From positions 7,557,394-7,621,393 of the forward strand of contig OY783193.1 in assembly GCA_963678675.1 (NCBI GenBank): a stretch of 64,000 nt of DNA, in the 5' to 3' direction. Source of the stretch: Xiphydria camelus. Taxonomy: Eukaryota > Arthropoda > Insecta > Hymenoptera > Xiphydriidae. Shown in pieces: positions 1 through 17,200 of this stretch (its first letter is position 1; each line of letters opens with the position of its first letter). The notes below the pieces were generated by a model. That model was not told the origin of the DNA and searched no databases. It was given only the letters and a program-made list of their open reading frames with translations. The position numbers and the translations under genes were made by a program.

Positions 1-2930
1 ATATTGCAATGAATCTTATTTCGGAACGTTGGAAGTATAATAGTAACGACCCAGTGTAGTGACCTAATCTGGCAGTCTTACAGTTTTTTACATTTGAAGT
101 GTAAGTACATGCACATTACAACCACTTCGAATCATTTCTGAAGTTTAAACATCGATGAAGAAATGTTTCTCAAGTAAGCATGTGCGCGCAGGGGACGTAT
201 GAATAGCTTAAATCAAGTAGCTACTTTTTATTTAACTCAACATACACACGATACACACGTATCACGTACTTACACTCCCTAGTGGGTATCAAAATAGATA
301 GGAGCATTTAGATAATACTTAAATTATTACATCTACAAGCGTGTAAGGTCGCTGAGACATTGGGTGTAAAATCGCGACCATGCCCATACCGCGACACTTA
401 ACTATACCTACTAACGTTTTTGAATTGCGAATTCATGCATGTAATTTTACTTGCACGTGTACTACTCATAATTGGTATAAATATGGTAGACACGTGACTC
501 TTATTTACTTTTCAATGGCATGTGGCTTTCGTGTGCTTTAGTGTGCTTGCACCGCCTCCACCATTTGATGTATACAGTTCATATATACATTGCGAGCTCC
601 ATTCACATTCGTGAATCATCTAGAGGTACAGTAGTAATTTATTTACGCGTTCTAAGTCAACTTATTACGCCCGATCTAACGGGCCATGTGGCTTCATTCT
701 GTGCAGTCACTGAGACGGATTGTCACTTTCAAATAATTTGGAAATATAACCTTTGAAATGATTTATCTCGTGACTGAAGCGAAAACGAAGCAACAAAAGA
801 CCTTTGATTAAAAATTTCATTTTTTAATCATAATATATTTTATGCCTACCTGTAAATAGAGCAAAGAAATAGATACTGTAATTATTTGCATTCTACTAAT
901 ATTTGTATTAATAAAAGTTACGGTGGTTGTACTACTCGTATTTAACTTATGAGGAATTCTATGGAAAAATTAATACAATCTGTATAATTACCGCAAGAAG
1001 TAAAATTACTACGCCCCCCTTAAGGTTTCTCGAGCGTTATACTAAAAATAGTGAGAAACGCTTGAAAATGATTGCATTCGGCAGATTGAAGTAAAAAAAA
1101 ATTCAGTTAAATTTTCAAGTCTTTTAAAAAGCTCGTTGCAAAGATTTTTGAATAACAAAATAACATAATATGTTCTTATGGGTTATAACTAAGAAACCGC
1201 GATATTTCTGAGAAAAATAGTGAACAAATTCTGAAATTTTTTGAACAGCAAGTTTAATGAACTAAAATCATCTATACCAATTTTCACGTTCATTAACAAG
1301 CCTGTTATTTTTTTTATTAATTGTTCTTTATAAATTTAACCTTTGATAAGTCAATGTGGCAACGTTGCATGACGTCACCACATGTTTTGGGCTCCATTTT
1401 TGAACTCACAGATACATACATACTACTGTACGTCAAACGTTGTTGCCACATCGCATGAAGAACATACTTTAGAGTGTTACTGTACTTCAGTGGACTAACT
1501 TTTAGCAGGGAAAAAGCTCCTGTACCGCTCGAGAAACCTTAAAGTTTACATATACCTAAGTTACCTTTAGGTATATTTGTTATATTGCCGGTATTTATTT
1601 AGTAATTTAAAACCGTATACTAACTTGAGCATTTTTGCGCATGAATGCGTTCATGATCAAACTCAAAAATACTAAAAATACTCAAGTCAGAACATGGCTC
1701 AAAACCAAAAATGCTTCAGCCCCTACGCATAGACATAAATTCCCCATACTCATGTAAACGTTTATGCGCGCAAACCGCTCGTACGCGCAAAAAGTCCTCT
1801 AGTTAGGATAAATATTACGATATGAATACGCATATAATTACATTCAAGATGTATTGTCGTATGTATCAAAAACACCATTACACCAATTTCCCATAAGATA
1901 TATATGTACTTCCATGTTTGGCTACATGAATGTGAACCACATTCACTACGGGAGAGTTAATCGTATTCGTATAATTATACTAATAACTATTAAATTCAGT
2001 AAAAGCGGATAATGAAATAAGTTCAATTTTTCTTCAGTCGCCGGACTTGTTGCGGGGCCTCGCCTCCCTATCCCTCGGGCCTTTTGGGAATAGATGGCAC
2101 CCCCTTCTCTCCCTCCTACCTGTGCTTCTTTTTAAGCACGATCGATCACCATTAAAGAAGTACAGCATTATGCAGTAAAAGTGAAAAAGCTTTGCTTTTT
2201 CGCAACAGGCATGACCATTAATCGCCCTTAGTAGTCAAATACAGCACCTGCGTTTCGGCAAAAACTAGCTTCTTCATGTACAATATATCCCATTTTAAAG
2301 GTTGGAGCCAAACATTTCGAAGATGGAGAATTACAAAAAAATAGGGTGAGGCCAGACGGGGACGGGGAGTCAAGCCTGCCTAACAAATCTAGGGAATAAA
2401 GTTAGATTGGGCTCGTTTTGTTTATGGATTCATATGTAGTTCGTACACCGATACTTTTCAAGGAATTATAAATTTCGGATCAAATTTTAACACATTAAAC
2501 ATTTCGATGACTAGCTAAATTATAAGGGGAAGAAAGGGAGGTAACACCCGGTATCAGCCAATTTAATTATGAGCATTTCAGATATCTTTCGTAGTTATAA
2601 GTGTTACCAGATAATAGAAAAAAAATACGGATATCTCTCTGTACTTCTTTTACATCTCGAATAAAGGGTTAAAAATAAATTTAATTCACATAAAATTTAT
2701 TGAATCGTAAAGAATAACTTCATTGAATCTAAGTCCTCTTACTGGAATAATTTGATTGTTAGGAGAATATAAGTAGACAAATAATTGTAAACAAATATAA
2801 GTTTCGCTCAAAAATATCGCTAATCATTGGCAATTAGCTCATTTAGCCAAGCACTTAAAAATTCAACCGAATATTTCAGCTATCGTCATCGTATAACAAA
2901 TATATTGTAATAATGAACTTCTCCTCCTAG
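1..2930 (+). other. Intron of para upstream of the first visible exon
   Basis: No coding exon is recognisable here. The next upstream para exon (domain III S3-S4, mutually exclusive in Drosophila) was looked for and not found, so it probably lies before the window. The stretch holds a 19-bp TIR pair at 1018-1036 and 1526-1544. It also holds a GC-richer patch near 2040-2130 with no convincing open frame. It ends in a pyrimidine-rich acceptor at 2921-2930. Confidence 0.6.
1018..1544. mobile_element. Short TIR element (about 527 bp) in a para intron
   Basis: The sequence CCTTAAGGTTTCTCGAGCG at 1018-1036 is repeated inverted at 1526-1544 with 18 of 19 positions matching. The interior is AT-rich and non-coding. 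Paired termini around a non-coding interior fit a non-autonomous DNA transposon. The family is not recognised and no clear target duplication was identified. Confidence 0.5.
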
Positions 2931-6410
<3,480 letters not shown>

Positions 6411-6460
6411 TCGAGAAGTTTGTGTCCTCCTCCCAGTTAAATCGCACACGCGCGTTATTT

Positions 6461-6466
6461 AATAAA
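6461..6466 (+). terminator. Candidate poly(A) signal of para
   Basis: AATAAA lies 50 bases after the para stop. A second AATAAA at 7305-7310 could serve a longer 3' UTR. Which one is used cannot be told from sequence. Confidence 0.4.
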
Positions 6467-6611
6467 TTTAACAGCCTTATAGTTGTATAATAAGAAAATA
6501 TCCTCCAACGAGTTGCCTTTAAACGACTGCATGGCCATGCCAATCGAAGCCATCGGACCGAGGCGAGGAGAGGTTTCGAAGCAGCCTCCGTACGCCGCTT
6601 CCGTCATTGCT

Positions 6612-6651
6612 TGAGAACGAGAGAGAGAACGAGAGCGAGAGCGAGAGAGAG

Positions 6652-6692
<41 letters not shown>
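6612..6692. repeat. GA/purine microsatellite
   Basis: A run of GA dinucleotides with interruptions, preceded by imperfect GAGAGA/GAGCGA units, lies about 200 bases past the para stop. It is probably in the para 3' UTR. Open frames through it are low-complexity artefacts. Confidence 0.85.
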
Positions 6693-6695
<3 letters not shown>

Positions 6696-9600
6696 GGGGG
6701 AAAAAGTGCAACGTCCTCGCAACTCGGAGAGTCAGAGTTGCGTAGAACGTTATGTTCGAAACGAACTTTGGCACGGGCACTGACGTCTCGGGAGGCGAAC
6801 AATATGAGCCTCGGTCTTCGAGTTACTTCCCCAACGAACTCGAGGATCGATGTCCCCTTTTCTGACCCGCGCGGATAGTCACGATGAGGAGGCGATTGGG
6901 GGTTGGGGGTTGGGGGGAGGGGAGGGGGGCGACCTAGGATACGATGTACAGTCAGACCATCACTATAAATTTGCGACACGTTGATGCGCTTCCCTGAGAG
7001 ATTAGAACCAATGTCCTTTGCTGGGAGGTAAGATTAGGACACAATATTCCTATGTATTTACGGCGAACTCTCTCGGACTAGACGCGTCGCGTGTTACGCG
7101 ATTGTCAATGGGGAACGGCGGATGATCGGCGCGCGCGACCACGCGTTATGAAATCTTGCTTCCTACTGGCTCTTGCGTAATGTTATTACAAAAATCGCGT
7201 CCGGTCTGGATTTTCCCTTAGTCGTCACACATTCTAGTATGTACGCAATTTAATAGGATATTCGTAAAGAATGCATAAATGACTAACAAAATGCCTATAA
7301 ACTCAATAAATGACCACCTGTTACACTAATCTTACATCTTATCAAAAGACTTTGCGAAGAAAACGAAAAACGAGAAAGTTAAGTTCGACGATCGTATGGA
7401 ATAAACGAATCATACGCAGGTTATATGTCATAGTTGTGCGGGTATTAATAGTAATTTTTGTAAACGGGTGCCAGATACATAAACACATTTTAAACCTCTA
7501 TTAATTATAGATTACACGTTTTGTGAATTATTTTTAGTACATTGTTTTAGGACGCGAAATTAGCTCACGTAGGTTTAAGAAATGTTTATGAATACGGCCG
7601 ACGTTGAACCTAACCGAGTAATCACTTCCCTGGTACGTTGGGGTTAATTAAGAACGTTCTTCGAGTTTCATTCGAGTTTTCTATATTCATTGTTTTGTTA
7701 TATCTGAATAATAACAATCGTTGCCTGAAATATCTCCACTTAATTGGAGCGGGTTATCAATGCCGTATAGATTAAGAGAATCGGAGGAGAATAGAATCAG
7801 AATAAAAAAAAGTTCATGTGCCCCCCTGGTATTACACTTCGGACGAGGAGGAAAAGGTGAAAGAGGGGCTTGAGAAAAGAGTGTAAGAGATAAGGGGAGC
7901 GAGAAAGAGAAGTGAAACAAAAGAAACGAGGGAAAGAGGGAGAGAGACTTTATGTGAGATGAGAAAGGGGGGTTGAACGCACATTTTCATTCCTATGCAC
8001 AGTTCCTGTCCCTGTGAATTACATATATATTGAGAAAAATAACTTGGTTAAAATGATAAAATGGATCTGGTTAAACGAGTTTAGGTATTCTAACCAAAAC
8101 ACTAGTAAGTGGAACCAATTATTTAGTTATTCTACCTACATGTCTAGTTATTGTAACCAGAAGATAGTCTGTTTATCCAAACACACACACAAATGGAGAG
8201 AGAGAGAGGATCCGTATTTTACTAAACAGTTTGGTTATGGTTTCCAGGATTTTGGTTACATTGACCAGGTTATTATTCTCAGTGATACGTATACGTCGTC
8301 CTTATAAACGTATTACCGTGGAGAAATTTTGTTGGGGGTCTCATGGGAGCCTATTACAGCTGTCCCGTTTTTCTCGAAGTCCCTGTAAGGAAATGTATCT
8401 AGTCTCCCATAACACATGTTACAACTTTACCATTACCGTCCTATTAAGATTACCCTCTCTATCAAATCCTAATCGAATTACCCATCTGTAGCTTTCATTT
8501 ACGTTATACGATTGATTACATTTATCTTCCTATAAATAGGAACGAAAAAACATATTTTATTAATGTTACACTTCAGCGTGCACGAATTTAATTCATAGCA
8601 ATTTACGATCGATCTAAGCAAGCAGTTTGTTCACTTGCATTTAATTCGTGGTAATCGTATGAAACTACGGGATATTTAATACATCGCTTCGATCTTTTAA
8701 AATTTATATTGTACATATATCAATATCTAGGATAACCCGCGAGGCAACTTTTCTCCTCTCCTCCTTCTTCCTCGTATTACGATTTCCAAGTTCAGATATA
8801 TCCTACCATTATTGTCAGAACTCACTGTTTAATCTTTTGATTGTATATTAGAGAGGACAATTTGGAGTAGAAGGGACTAACTATCACATATGCGAGCGCG
8901 CGTGCGCACGCACACACATAAATATCAATCCCGTCGTCTCGTCTACTCCCACTCCCAGAAGATCGTTGCGGTGCACCTGCAATTTTCATAAAAAACTGAT
9001 ACAATCCAAAAGAATTTAAGAAACTTTGGCGCGATATTATGCATGCTCGAGTTTCTAAGACTGTGGTGTGATGTAACTGAACTTTGAACTAAATTATTAA
9101 AAGATCTAATTGAATCTTAAACATTACGGTGCAGTGCACTTGGACATCGAACACTATAACGAAATATTCTTGCATCACCTGAGATGTATGGACTCTGAAA
9201 AAAGTACATATAACGCGATACACTTCGACGTCCAAATCGCCACGCAAGTAGAAAATGCTCATATAGAGAGACTCTTATGCAATACTTCAAAGGTTCTTTG
9301 TTATTGTCATAATCCATAATTAAAAACCTTGACACGACAGGTATGGAAGAGACGGTGCGATAAATACGTCAGTAATAGCATGGCAACATCAAAAATAGGT
9401 TGCCTCTTCGACATTTAAAAGAAATTGAATTTGATCAGTTATCATCAAAATTGCGAAAGATATCCAGCAGAAATAGATTAGATATTTTTATATTTGCTTA
9501 TATTTTCATTAACTGCTGTAACATATGCCTCCCGTACAGTCCTAGCGGAGAGAGGTCACATAGAGAGATATACTGTGGTAGACTCTAGTCTTTGCACCAA

Positions 9601-11120
9601 TTACGTTTGGTGTACAATTTAAAGTAAACGCAACTGTATAGACTATTGCACAAGAGCTCACAGTTTAGACTCTACCATAGTACATTTTTATTGGGTCAAT
9701 CTTTACTCTAACCCTGTAGATTGACAAGTTTTAGACAAGTCATATGATAATGATAGTGTGTGGAATTGCCGCAACTGGTTCTATAAAAGATATCATCTAA
9801 TAATTTGGACTCTAACAGGTGTGTGGATAAAATGAAGCTATAGAGGGTCGACTAAAATGCTGGCTAGAGTAGGTCGACCGATATTAGAAAAGAACGGTTC
9901 ATGTTTGACTCACGCAGACTAACAGCAGATACGAGATATGTAGAGATCTCTGGCTGCATTTGAGACTGTCTCACGAATGATTCTCAAACTAGTAATGGAG
10001 GCCATCACAAATACGTATTTTGCACATAGCTATGCTATCGAGCATTCTGTTAAAGTGCATACATATATACTGAAGCATTAATACATGTCAAAAATGGATG
10101 AACTTTCCAGTGCTGATATTTTTCGAGCATCGAAAGCAATTGCAAAATATCGTACGTATATGTACTCTTCGTCCCAGTTGTTGCTAATCATTCCACGTCA
10201 AAGTAATACAAACGAAGCCACATTATACGGAATGAATTTCCTGCCGAGCTTCTCAGACGACCATCCTGCATCTGTTTTTTGGTCGTTTAAATTCTTTAGA
10301 TAAAAGAAAATCAGAAAACAGAGGTAAACTATTTTAGTTATAGCAAAACAAATTTTATTGAATAAAAATTTCGTAAAAAATCGAAAAACGAATATGAATT
10401 TCGATTTACGGTCCAGCATTTGGTTGTTGATATTTTGGTTAACAATTTTTCCTTTTTCTATACCTATTTGACGTTGAATAACTCAAGCTTAGAGGCCCCA
10501 ATAAAGTATCACTTATTATTTGTATTTTTTTGCATCGGAATTCCAGTTAAATATTATTATCCCCTATGTGTAAAATAATTACGATCATGCTTCGAATCGA
10601 TTATAGTACTCATCTATGTCTATCATATAGTTTCAATATTCATTAATTAATCCTTTTCATGGTTATACCCATCATAGATATAATGGACGTGACTCTCATT
10701 GGCCTATATTAAGCATCCATTTTAACTCTACTCCTGCCTAACCATAATTTCTATTTTGATACAAATATAAACTTTTCATAACTAGTGCGTTGTGACACCA
10801 TTTGGTGATCGCTTAAAGAAGCTTCAATATTTTAAATGTTAAATGACGCACACAGTTCTCTCAATTCAGAAATTTATCAAAACTTAAAGCGCATTGAGGT
10901 TTTGTTATCAAATAGTTTTTTAGATATCAAATTCTAATGAATTTTTTTTCATCGTTCAATTGAGGCAATATATGATTGCATCCAAACCATACAATTTATA
11001 GAAAAAACTAGCGCATCTCTGAAAAAAATATATCACAACTTGGGAGCGAAATACCTGCGTTTTTTCAATCGCGCGGTATTAACCTAAAATGCAAATTGCT
11101 TCAAGAATTGAAGTATATAT

Positions 11121-12032
11121 ACAGGGTGGACCCCCCAGGTTAAACGTCATTTTTTTTATATGTGATAGAACAACAACAAAAAAGTAGACTTTCATAAGAA
11201 AATTTGTTTCAAAAATGTTTCCTAATAAAGATACAGGGTGTCAAAGTTTCGAAAAAAAAAATGGTTTTCTCATCATAACTTCTAAACTACTTGATCGATT
11301 TCCATGAAATTTCGCACACATGCTAATGTCGTACAGCTCTAAGTAATAATTAAATAGTTTTAAAAAATTCTTCAGTGGCGTAGATACTGGGGGCCGGTAC
11401 GCCCCTTTCCCCCTACGAAATTTCATGGAAATCGATCCAGTGGTTTAGAAGTTATGATGCTAAAACCATTTTTTTTTCGAAACTTTGACACCCTATATCT
11501 TTGTTAGAAAACATTTTTGAAAAAAATTTTCTCATGAGAATCTATTTTTTTTGTTGCTCTATCACATATCACAATTAATGGAGTTCAACCTAGCTTTGGC
11601 CTGCTCGCAATCCTATAAATTAAAATAAATATCTCAAAAACGAAGACATAAATCAAAAATTTGCAAGGGTCATTTTCTTCTCTAAATTAAACGGGGAATC
11701 CAATAATTAAATTTTCTTTGCAAAATATCCAGTGGCGCCGAAGATTGGGAGGGGGAAAGAGGGGTACCGGTATCTAGTATCTACGCCATTGGAGAATTTT
11801 TAAAAATTATTTAATTATTGCTTAGAGCTGTTCTACATTAGCCTGTGTGCGAAATTTCATGGAAATCGATCAAGTAGTTTAGAAGTTATGATGAGAAAAC
11901 CATTTTTTTTCGAAACTTTGACACCCTGTATCTTTGTTAGGAAACATTTTTGAAAAAAATTTTCTTATGAGTACTTTTTTTGTTGTTCTATCACATATAA
12001 AAAAAAATGACGTTTAACCTGGTCCACCCTGT
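11121..12032. mobile_element. Complex foldback/TIR element, 912 bp
   Basis: The left end ACAGGGTGGACC...AGGTTAAACGTCAT recurs inverted at the right end (ATGACGTTTAACCTGGTCCACCCTGT). Both ends are bordered by ATAT, a possible 4-bp target duplication. Inside is a unit containing ATCGATTTCCATGAAATTTC or its complement, poly-A/T runs and a CAGGGTGTCAAAGTTTCG-type end. It occurs three times: once inverted (about 11165-11340) and twice in the other orientation (about 11405-11580 and 11840-12000). This looks like nested or duplicated copies of a non-autonomous element. No transposase is visible. Confidence 0.75.
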
Positions 12033-13525
12033 ATATTAGATAATTTTTAGAATTGTAGATTTCAAATTAAAAATCCTAACTGAAAATCCTAATAGGCTCC
12101 GTTATCTCGTTTTACCATTTTAATGTTTGTGGCTGTAAGACAAAATTGCATAAGTCACATTGTCAATAAGGTTCGCTTTCTCAGTATATAACGTTACAAC
12201 ACAAATGACTCCCATTAGAAATATTGCTTGTATCACTTTTGTTTTGCAGTCACAAATGTATGGTAAAAAAAATTAATAAATCCAAACTGAGCACAGACGC
12301 AATAATAATTTCTTGATTCCGTTTAAACTTCCTTGAATGCTGATATATATCGGCTCTTGTTTGTTGCCCGTGAGTTTTAAAGCATATCTAAATATTTCAG
12401 TGATTATATATGAGCTTTGCCCATTCTCATAAGTCAACATAAATATCATCATATCAAACCTCCATCAATCACTTTTCTTATAATGCCTTACATCCTTAGC
12501 TCTGCTATTTCTTATTCGTTGACTTTAATACCTACCTTTTCTCCTCTACTCTTATTCTTATATAATACACTTCATTATCCCTTCCCTCTCTTCTCACTGC
12601 CTTACTGCCTCATCTATCTTATCCCCTACCTTCGGTCCAGTTATGTGTAGGTATATCAATCACACTGTTCCTTGGTACATTCACACCTGCATCTCTCTCA
12701 ATTCCTCACCTTCACACTTTCTTATTTCCCCCTTATTGCCTCCCATTCTTTTATCCATATTATGCCTAAAGCATCATACTCTAAAATGCACCAAACTTTT
12801 CTCATTCCTCACCCCACCTTTTGTTCCTATTTATCATACGTGAGCCTTTCTTACCCATCCGAATACTCTGCATAATCACTTCTCATCATTTGTGAAGTAA
12901 GAGTATTTACCCTCCATCATTCCATTTCCCAGTTCAACTAAATCTCTCACCACTCTTCAAAATTAATTATCTCGGTATTCTCCTATTCATCATCAGTATC
13001 TTAGATAATATCTATGCAATATTCTCTCTATTCTTTCTCTCGCGTAAATCGAAGATGTACAGGGGAGTGCTAAATAAAGGTCAAATGGCGATTTAATATA
13101 AATATTTCTTGTTTAAGGGTGCCCCAACTACACCCCGTGAACCCCTCCCCCTATTAGCAAAACAAATTCAATTAAAATCTACGTAAAACAGTACGGAAAG
13201 CTATAATATTCGAAGCATTATTTTAGAACCTGATTCACTTTCGTGGGTGTTCTATAGAAATTTTGATTTGAGGGTATTTTGTGTAGTTTCTATGAATAAT
13301 TATGGTGATAATGGTCATGGTGGATAATCGAATATGTAAACAAATTATCAGCCATAGTCGTAAGAATTCGCGGGAAATTAATTCTGTTCCGTAAATATTC
13401 ATAGAAATTTCCACAAGATCTACAAAACTAAAAAATTTTTTTTATCTCATGGTTTTCAATAAACATTTTCTCCTGCTAGGGCTATTAATAATCGCGCTTC
13501 CCCTAACCGATTTCTACACGGATGT

Positions 13526-13686
13526 GTATACAATCTGTCCCTTTCACACACTCCAGCGTAGCGGGTTGCATATCGGTTGACGCCTCCGATCCGCTGCAGG
13601 GGCCATGCGCCTGTGTCCGGCGCCAGGCGGATAACCGATATGCAACCCGCTACGCTGGCGTGTATTGAAAGGGACAGATTGTATAC
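13526..13686. mobile_element. Palindromic MITE/foldback, about 160 bp
   Basis: Two arms of about 54 bases, starting GTATACAATCTGTCCCTTT and ending in its complement at 13681-13686, are nearly perfect inverted copies. They flank a GC-rich 50-base loop. The palindrome could form a long stem. No coding capacity; family not recognised. Confidence 0.75.
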
Positions 13687-13883
13687 ATACATCTATTCAT
13701 GAGCGTAAAAGAATTGAATACTTATAATGATTTTCGTACAGCATTAAAAATTAAAAAAATATGAATGTTCTTTAAACTTATATAATAATCTATACTGTAC
13801 TTCGGCTTTTTTTAAATCTTACTATTCTCCTGTCCCTAATCTATTCCTAATCTATTCTCCCTATCATCTCCACTTAAAATGTA

Positions 13884-14239
13884 TACGAGGGCAAAGTGAA
13901 AAGTCCGATACTTTTCTAGTAGATGGTGGTACGATCACAAAGATGAGCATACGCCCCCATTTGGCGAAAAAAAAATTCTGTTCCACCCCACGACATTGCA
14001 CCTCGTCTACCATTGCAACAGCGATATTGGTCGATTTGAAGTTCGAATTGCTGCCGCCTTATTCACCGGATTTGGCTCCCTGCGACTTCTTTCTCTTCCC
14101 AGACTTGAAAAAATGGCTGGCTGGAAAGAAATTGTCATCAAACGAAGAGGTCAACACTGCAGCAGGGGGCTACTTTACAGACTTTGGGGCGCACCACGAT
14201 CTACTAGAAAAGTATCGGATTTTTCACTCTGATCTCGTA
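13884..14239 (+). mobile_element. Internally deleted mariner element with transposase remnant
   Basis: The left end TATACGAGGGCAAAGTGAAA (from 13882) and its inverted copy ending at 14241 match over about 41 bases with few differences, next to TA dinucleotides as in Tc1/mariner insertions. Between them, in one + frame, is the C-terminal part of a mariner transposase. It includes PPYSPDLAPCDFFLF, around the third catalytic Asp of the DD34D triad, followed by DLKKWLAGKKLSSNEEV. A frameshifted remnant of the preceding segment (RPHLAKKK) lies just upstream. At about 350 bp versus about 1.3 kb for an intact mariner, most of the transposase is missing, so the copy is non-autonomous. Confidence 0.88.
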
Positions 14240-17200
14240 TACCATTCCACATATTTTTTTGTATATGAATGGAAAATTAGAGGGGCGTCTATAATAAAAA
14301 TGACGATCGTCAGCCGATATGAATGATTAACACTAGCCAATTACATGTGACACAGGAGACTTAGGGATGGAATGAGTAGTGGGAAGGATATGAGAACACT
14401 TCAAATATTAACTATTTATACTTTCACAAATGACACTAAAACACGATGTAGTTAAATTCCAACTACACAGAATAATACTGTTAAAAATAATTATACCGAA
14501 TGACCGCTTGCGTATAAATAAAATGGTGAGGTTATTATAGATGGGAAGACATTATTGATCATGTCCTTCATTGAAGAGATTATGGAGGACATCACTCTTG
14601 CATAGCTAGAATTTAGTGCCGCATTGATGAGTGCCACTTCTGTCAACAACGTCACTGCTATCAATTTCATAGCGTTACATTTATTCAATAGTTGCGTACC
14701 TCCCATGCATACTATCAAATATATGAATGTATATTGCATGGATACAGAAAGCAATAGTATCAAACTGGTTTTTTGGGAAAACAGGGGTGCTAAATTCTCT
14801 ATACCAACATACAACAGAAACAAAAGCTATGGTTATGAAGGTACGGAACTAGCGTATTAATTGCATAGTGTCGCATTTCTAAACAAGTATACAGGGAAGT
14901 ATTGCTGTTACCTACTCTTGCTCTGCAAGGTCTAGGGTCCTCCTTTCAGACAGACTTTTTCTCATTACTATTATTAAGGTTTTTTTAAAAATATTTCTCT
15001 TTTCGAATCAGCATAGTATTAAATAAAATATTTTTCATATCGGTTTTAGAACTGGCAAAATCTTAGTTAACCATCTGTGACCGAAACATGAATTTTCTAT
15101 AGAAGTCAAACCCGATCGGTTCAACCGTTTAGTAGGCTCATTCTTACAATTTGACGCACTCGAATACACATACCCAGAGACATCGGCAAAATAACCCAAA
15201 ATCTTTCCAAAGGTGTTCGAAATGGAAAAGTTATAAAATTCTGGATACTGCATAAAAGTGTCGAAGTGAATATAATTGAATGGTATAAACACGGATTGGT
15301 CTATCTAGTAAAACAACTATTAGATGCGTTCACATTCCTTAGCTGTGCTCCTCTACATACTAGTTCCGGGGCTATATTCCCGGCGGGTAGATGTTCTGTC
15401 TCTGGAAGTACGTGTCGAGTTGATAACAAACCTTACTCTTTATTATGACGATCATACGAGGCACTTCTTATATTATTTGTATACAAATATATAAGGTCAT
15501 ATTTAACAGTGGGTTTCACTTTTCACGTTCACAAATGCTACTCTAGTTTTTTATTTCGAGGAGTTCACTGAAGTGATACTCTGCTCTTGTACCAATCGAT
15601 ATGCTGAATTTCGAGAATACGATCTTAAAAATAAATAATAATTATACTATTAGGGGAGAGGTCTGAGTTTAATAACTCATTTTTTTCTTCACAGAATCGT
15701 AGCTCGTATATCATTTACTATAAACCGGAAAGAAATATATAGTAATACAGTATAGATCTCCGATTCTCTTGAAGAAATTCGAAGCTTTTTAATATTTATA
15801 TAAGGATCAGAGTTATAGTCATCTTCTTTAATCTTGGTGTATTCAATACGCTCTGCAGGTCTGGGACGTATTGAATCACTGTGCAGGGCCTAATAAATCA
15901 TACCGAAAAGAGTGTTAACTTAAGGATATGTTATCCTTATCGTAATTTAAGAATAGCATTCTCTCTTTTCCGATAATTTTAATTTCATGAACATATGTAT
16001 GTAAAAAATTCCAGAAAAGCTCATTTCGTAAAGAATTTTCCTGTCTAGAAAATAAACTATTCTGGATCAACTGGGAAATGTCCACCAAATTTGCTGGAAC
16101 AAAATAAGTATGGAAAAGTATGTATTAAAAAAAACAAAGATTGTAGAATTCATTGATTATTAACAGAGCTATAATCTCTCAAACTATCATAAGGACTTTC
16201 TAGTCATTTTGTATTTAGGTCATATGCAGACTGTAGGATGTGACACGATAATTCCAGGGATGATTCATTAGGTCCCACTTAAAGTGATTACGCTTCATTG
16301 ATCACGCTTAAATGGGATATGAAATAGAAGTAAAAAAGTGAAGTGAGAGTAGGACAAAGGTGAGATAAAACTTATTGCTTATTGACGTTGTAAATATAGA
16401 GTAGAATAAAAAATGAGATAAGGATGATAACAAAGCATTTATAATGTAATATATGGGGAGAAGTGAAGTGAAATTAATATCCTATTGTACAATGAAAGTT
16501 GCTAGATTTCTAGTTTTGGGCAGGTATCATTCCATTCTACGAAATAATGTTAGAATAGATGATTTACGGTACAATACAGAAACCGATTGATAAACTTACG
16601 AAGTTAACATAATATTCCAAGCTTTCTGTATAAACTAAAATCCATATAATTCGTGTAGGCAATGCTGAAGTATCGCGCGAAGAATATAAAACATATTGGT
16701 TACTATTTACTTATTTGTGCTCTTCGTGTATGAACTTGGCGATAATTAAATCACAAAAACCGAAATCAATCACATGTGACAAAGGATATAAAATTACCTA
16801 ATATTATACCACCACCAAGATCGTTCGTGTGGACATCGAGCGAGTAAATAACAACTAAAAATTTTACCCAACGCTTTGCACGCGCAGGTATCCAAATACA
16901 TACTATATATAATGTCTTACACACAGGCCACTAATGTATACAAAGCACGTCCGTATCGTAGCGAATTAAGTGTGACCGAAATTTGTGCCTGACAATCGGT
17001 AACTTTCTGTAACAGTCCTAAAACGGTACAGAAGTGGTAATATTTATGATATCTATTGCGTTTGAGCTGAAAGTATATCGAAAATAAACGGTTCCTTTGT
17101 AAACTTTTTTGACCAAAATATTATTAAAATTAATCTTAATAATGTCGTTCGAGTGCGATACACCCAATGCTATGAAATCTGTTTATCGGAAACATAGGGG

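Noticed and set aside
6455..6979. 174-codon minus-strand open frame with a Ser/Leu repeat
   Set aside because: The repeat is the translated GA microsatellite; the rest has no similarity and overlaps the para 3' UTR.
8030..8290. Recurrent GGTTA/TAACC words, checked as possible telomere-type repeat
   Set aside because: Irregular spacing and not the insect TTAGG unit.
9571..9682. 17-bp inverted pair TACTGTGGTAGACTCTA / complement
   Set aside because: Short, with two mismatches and no target duplication; chance or a very old element cannot be told apart.
14491..14808. Minus-strand open frame with hydrophobic segments, reminiscent of a chemoreceptor exon
   Set aside because: It lacks a conserved receptor motif, flanking splice-consistent exons or a natural ATG start at its 5' end. 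AT-rich DNA readily gives such hydrophobic frames.
15035..15292. Minus-strand open frame including a TKRLNRSGLTSIENSCFGHR-like stretch
   Set aside because: The words resemble translated dispersed repeats (AACCCGATCGGTTCAACCG type) rather than a protein family; no extension through splice sites.
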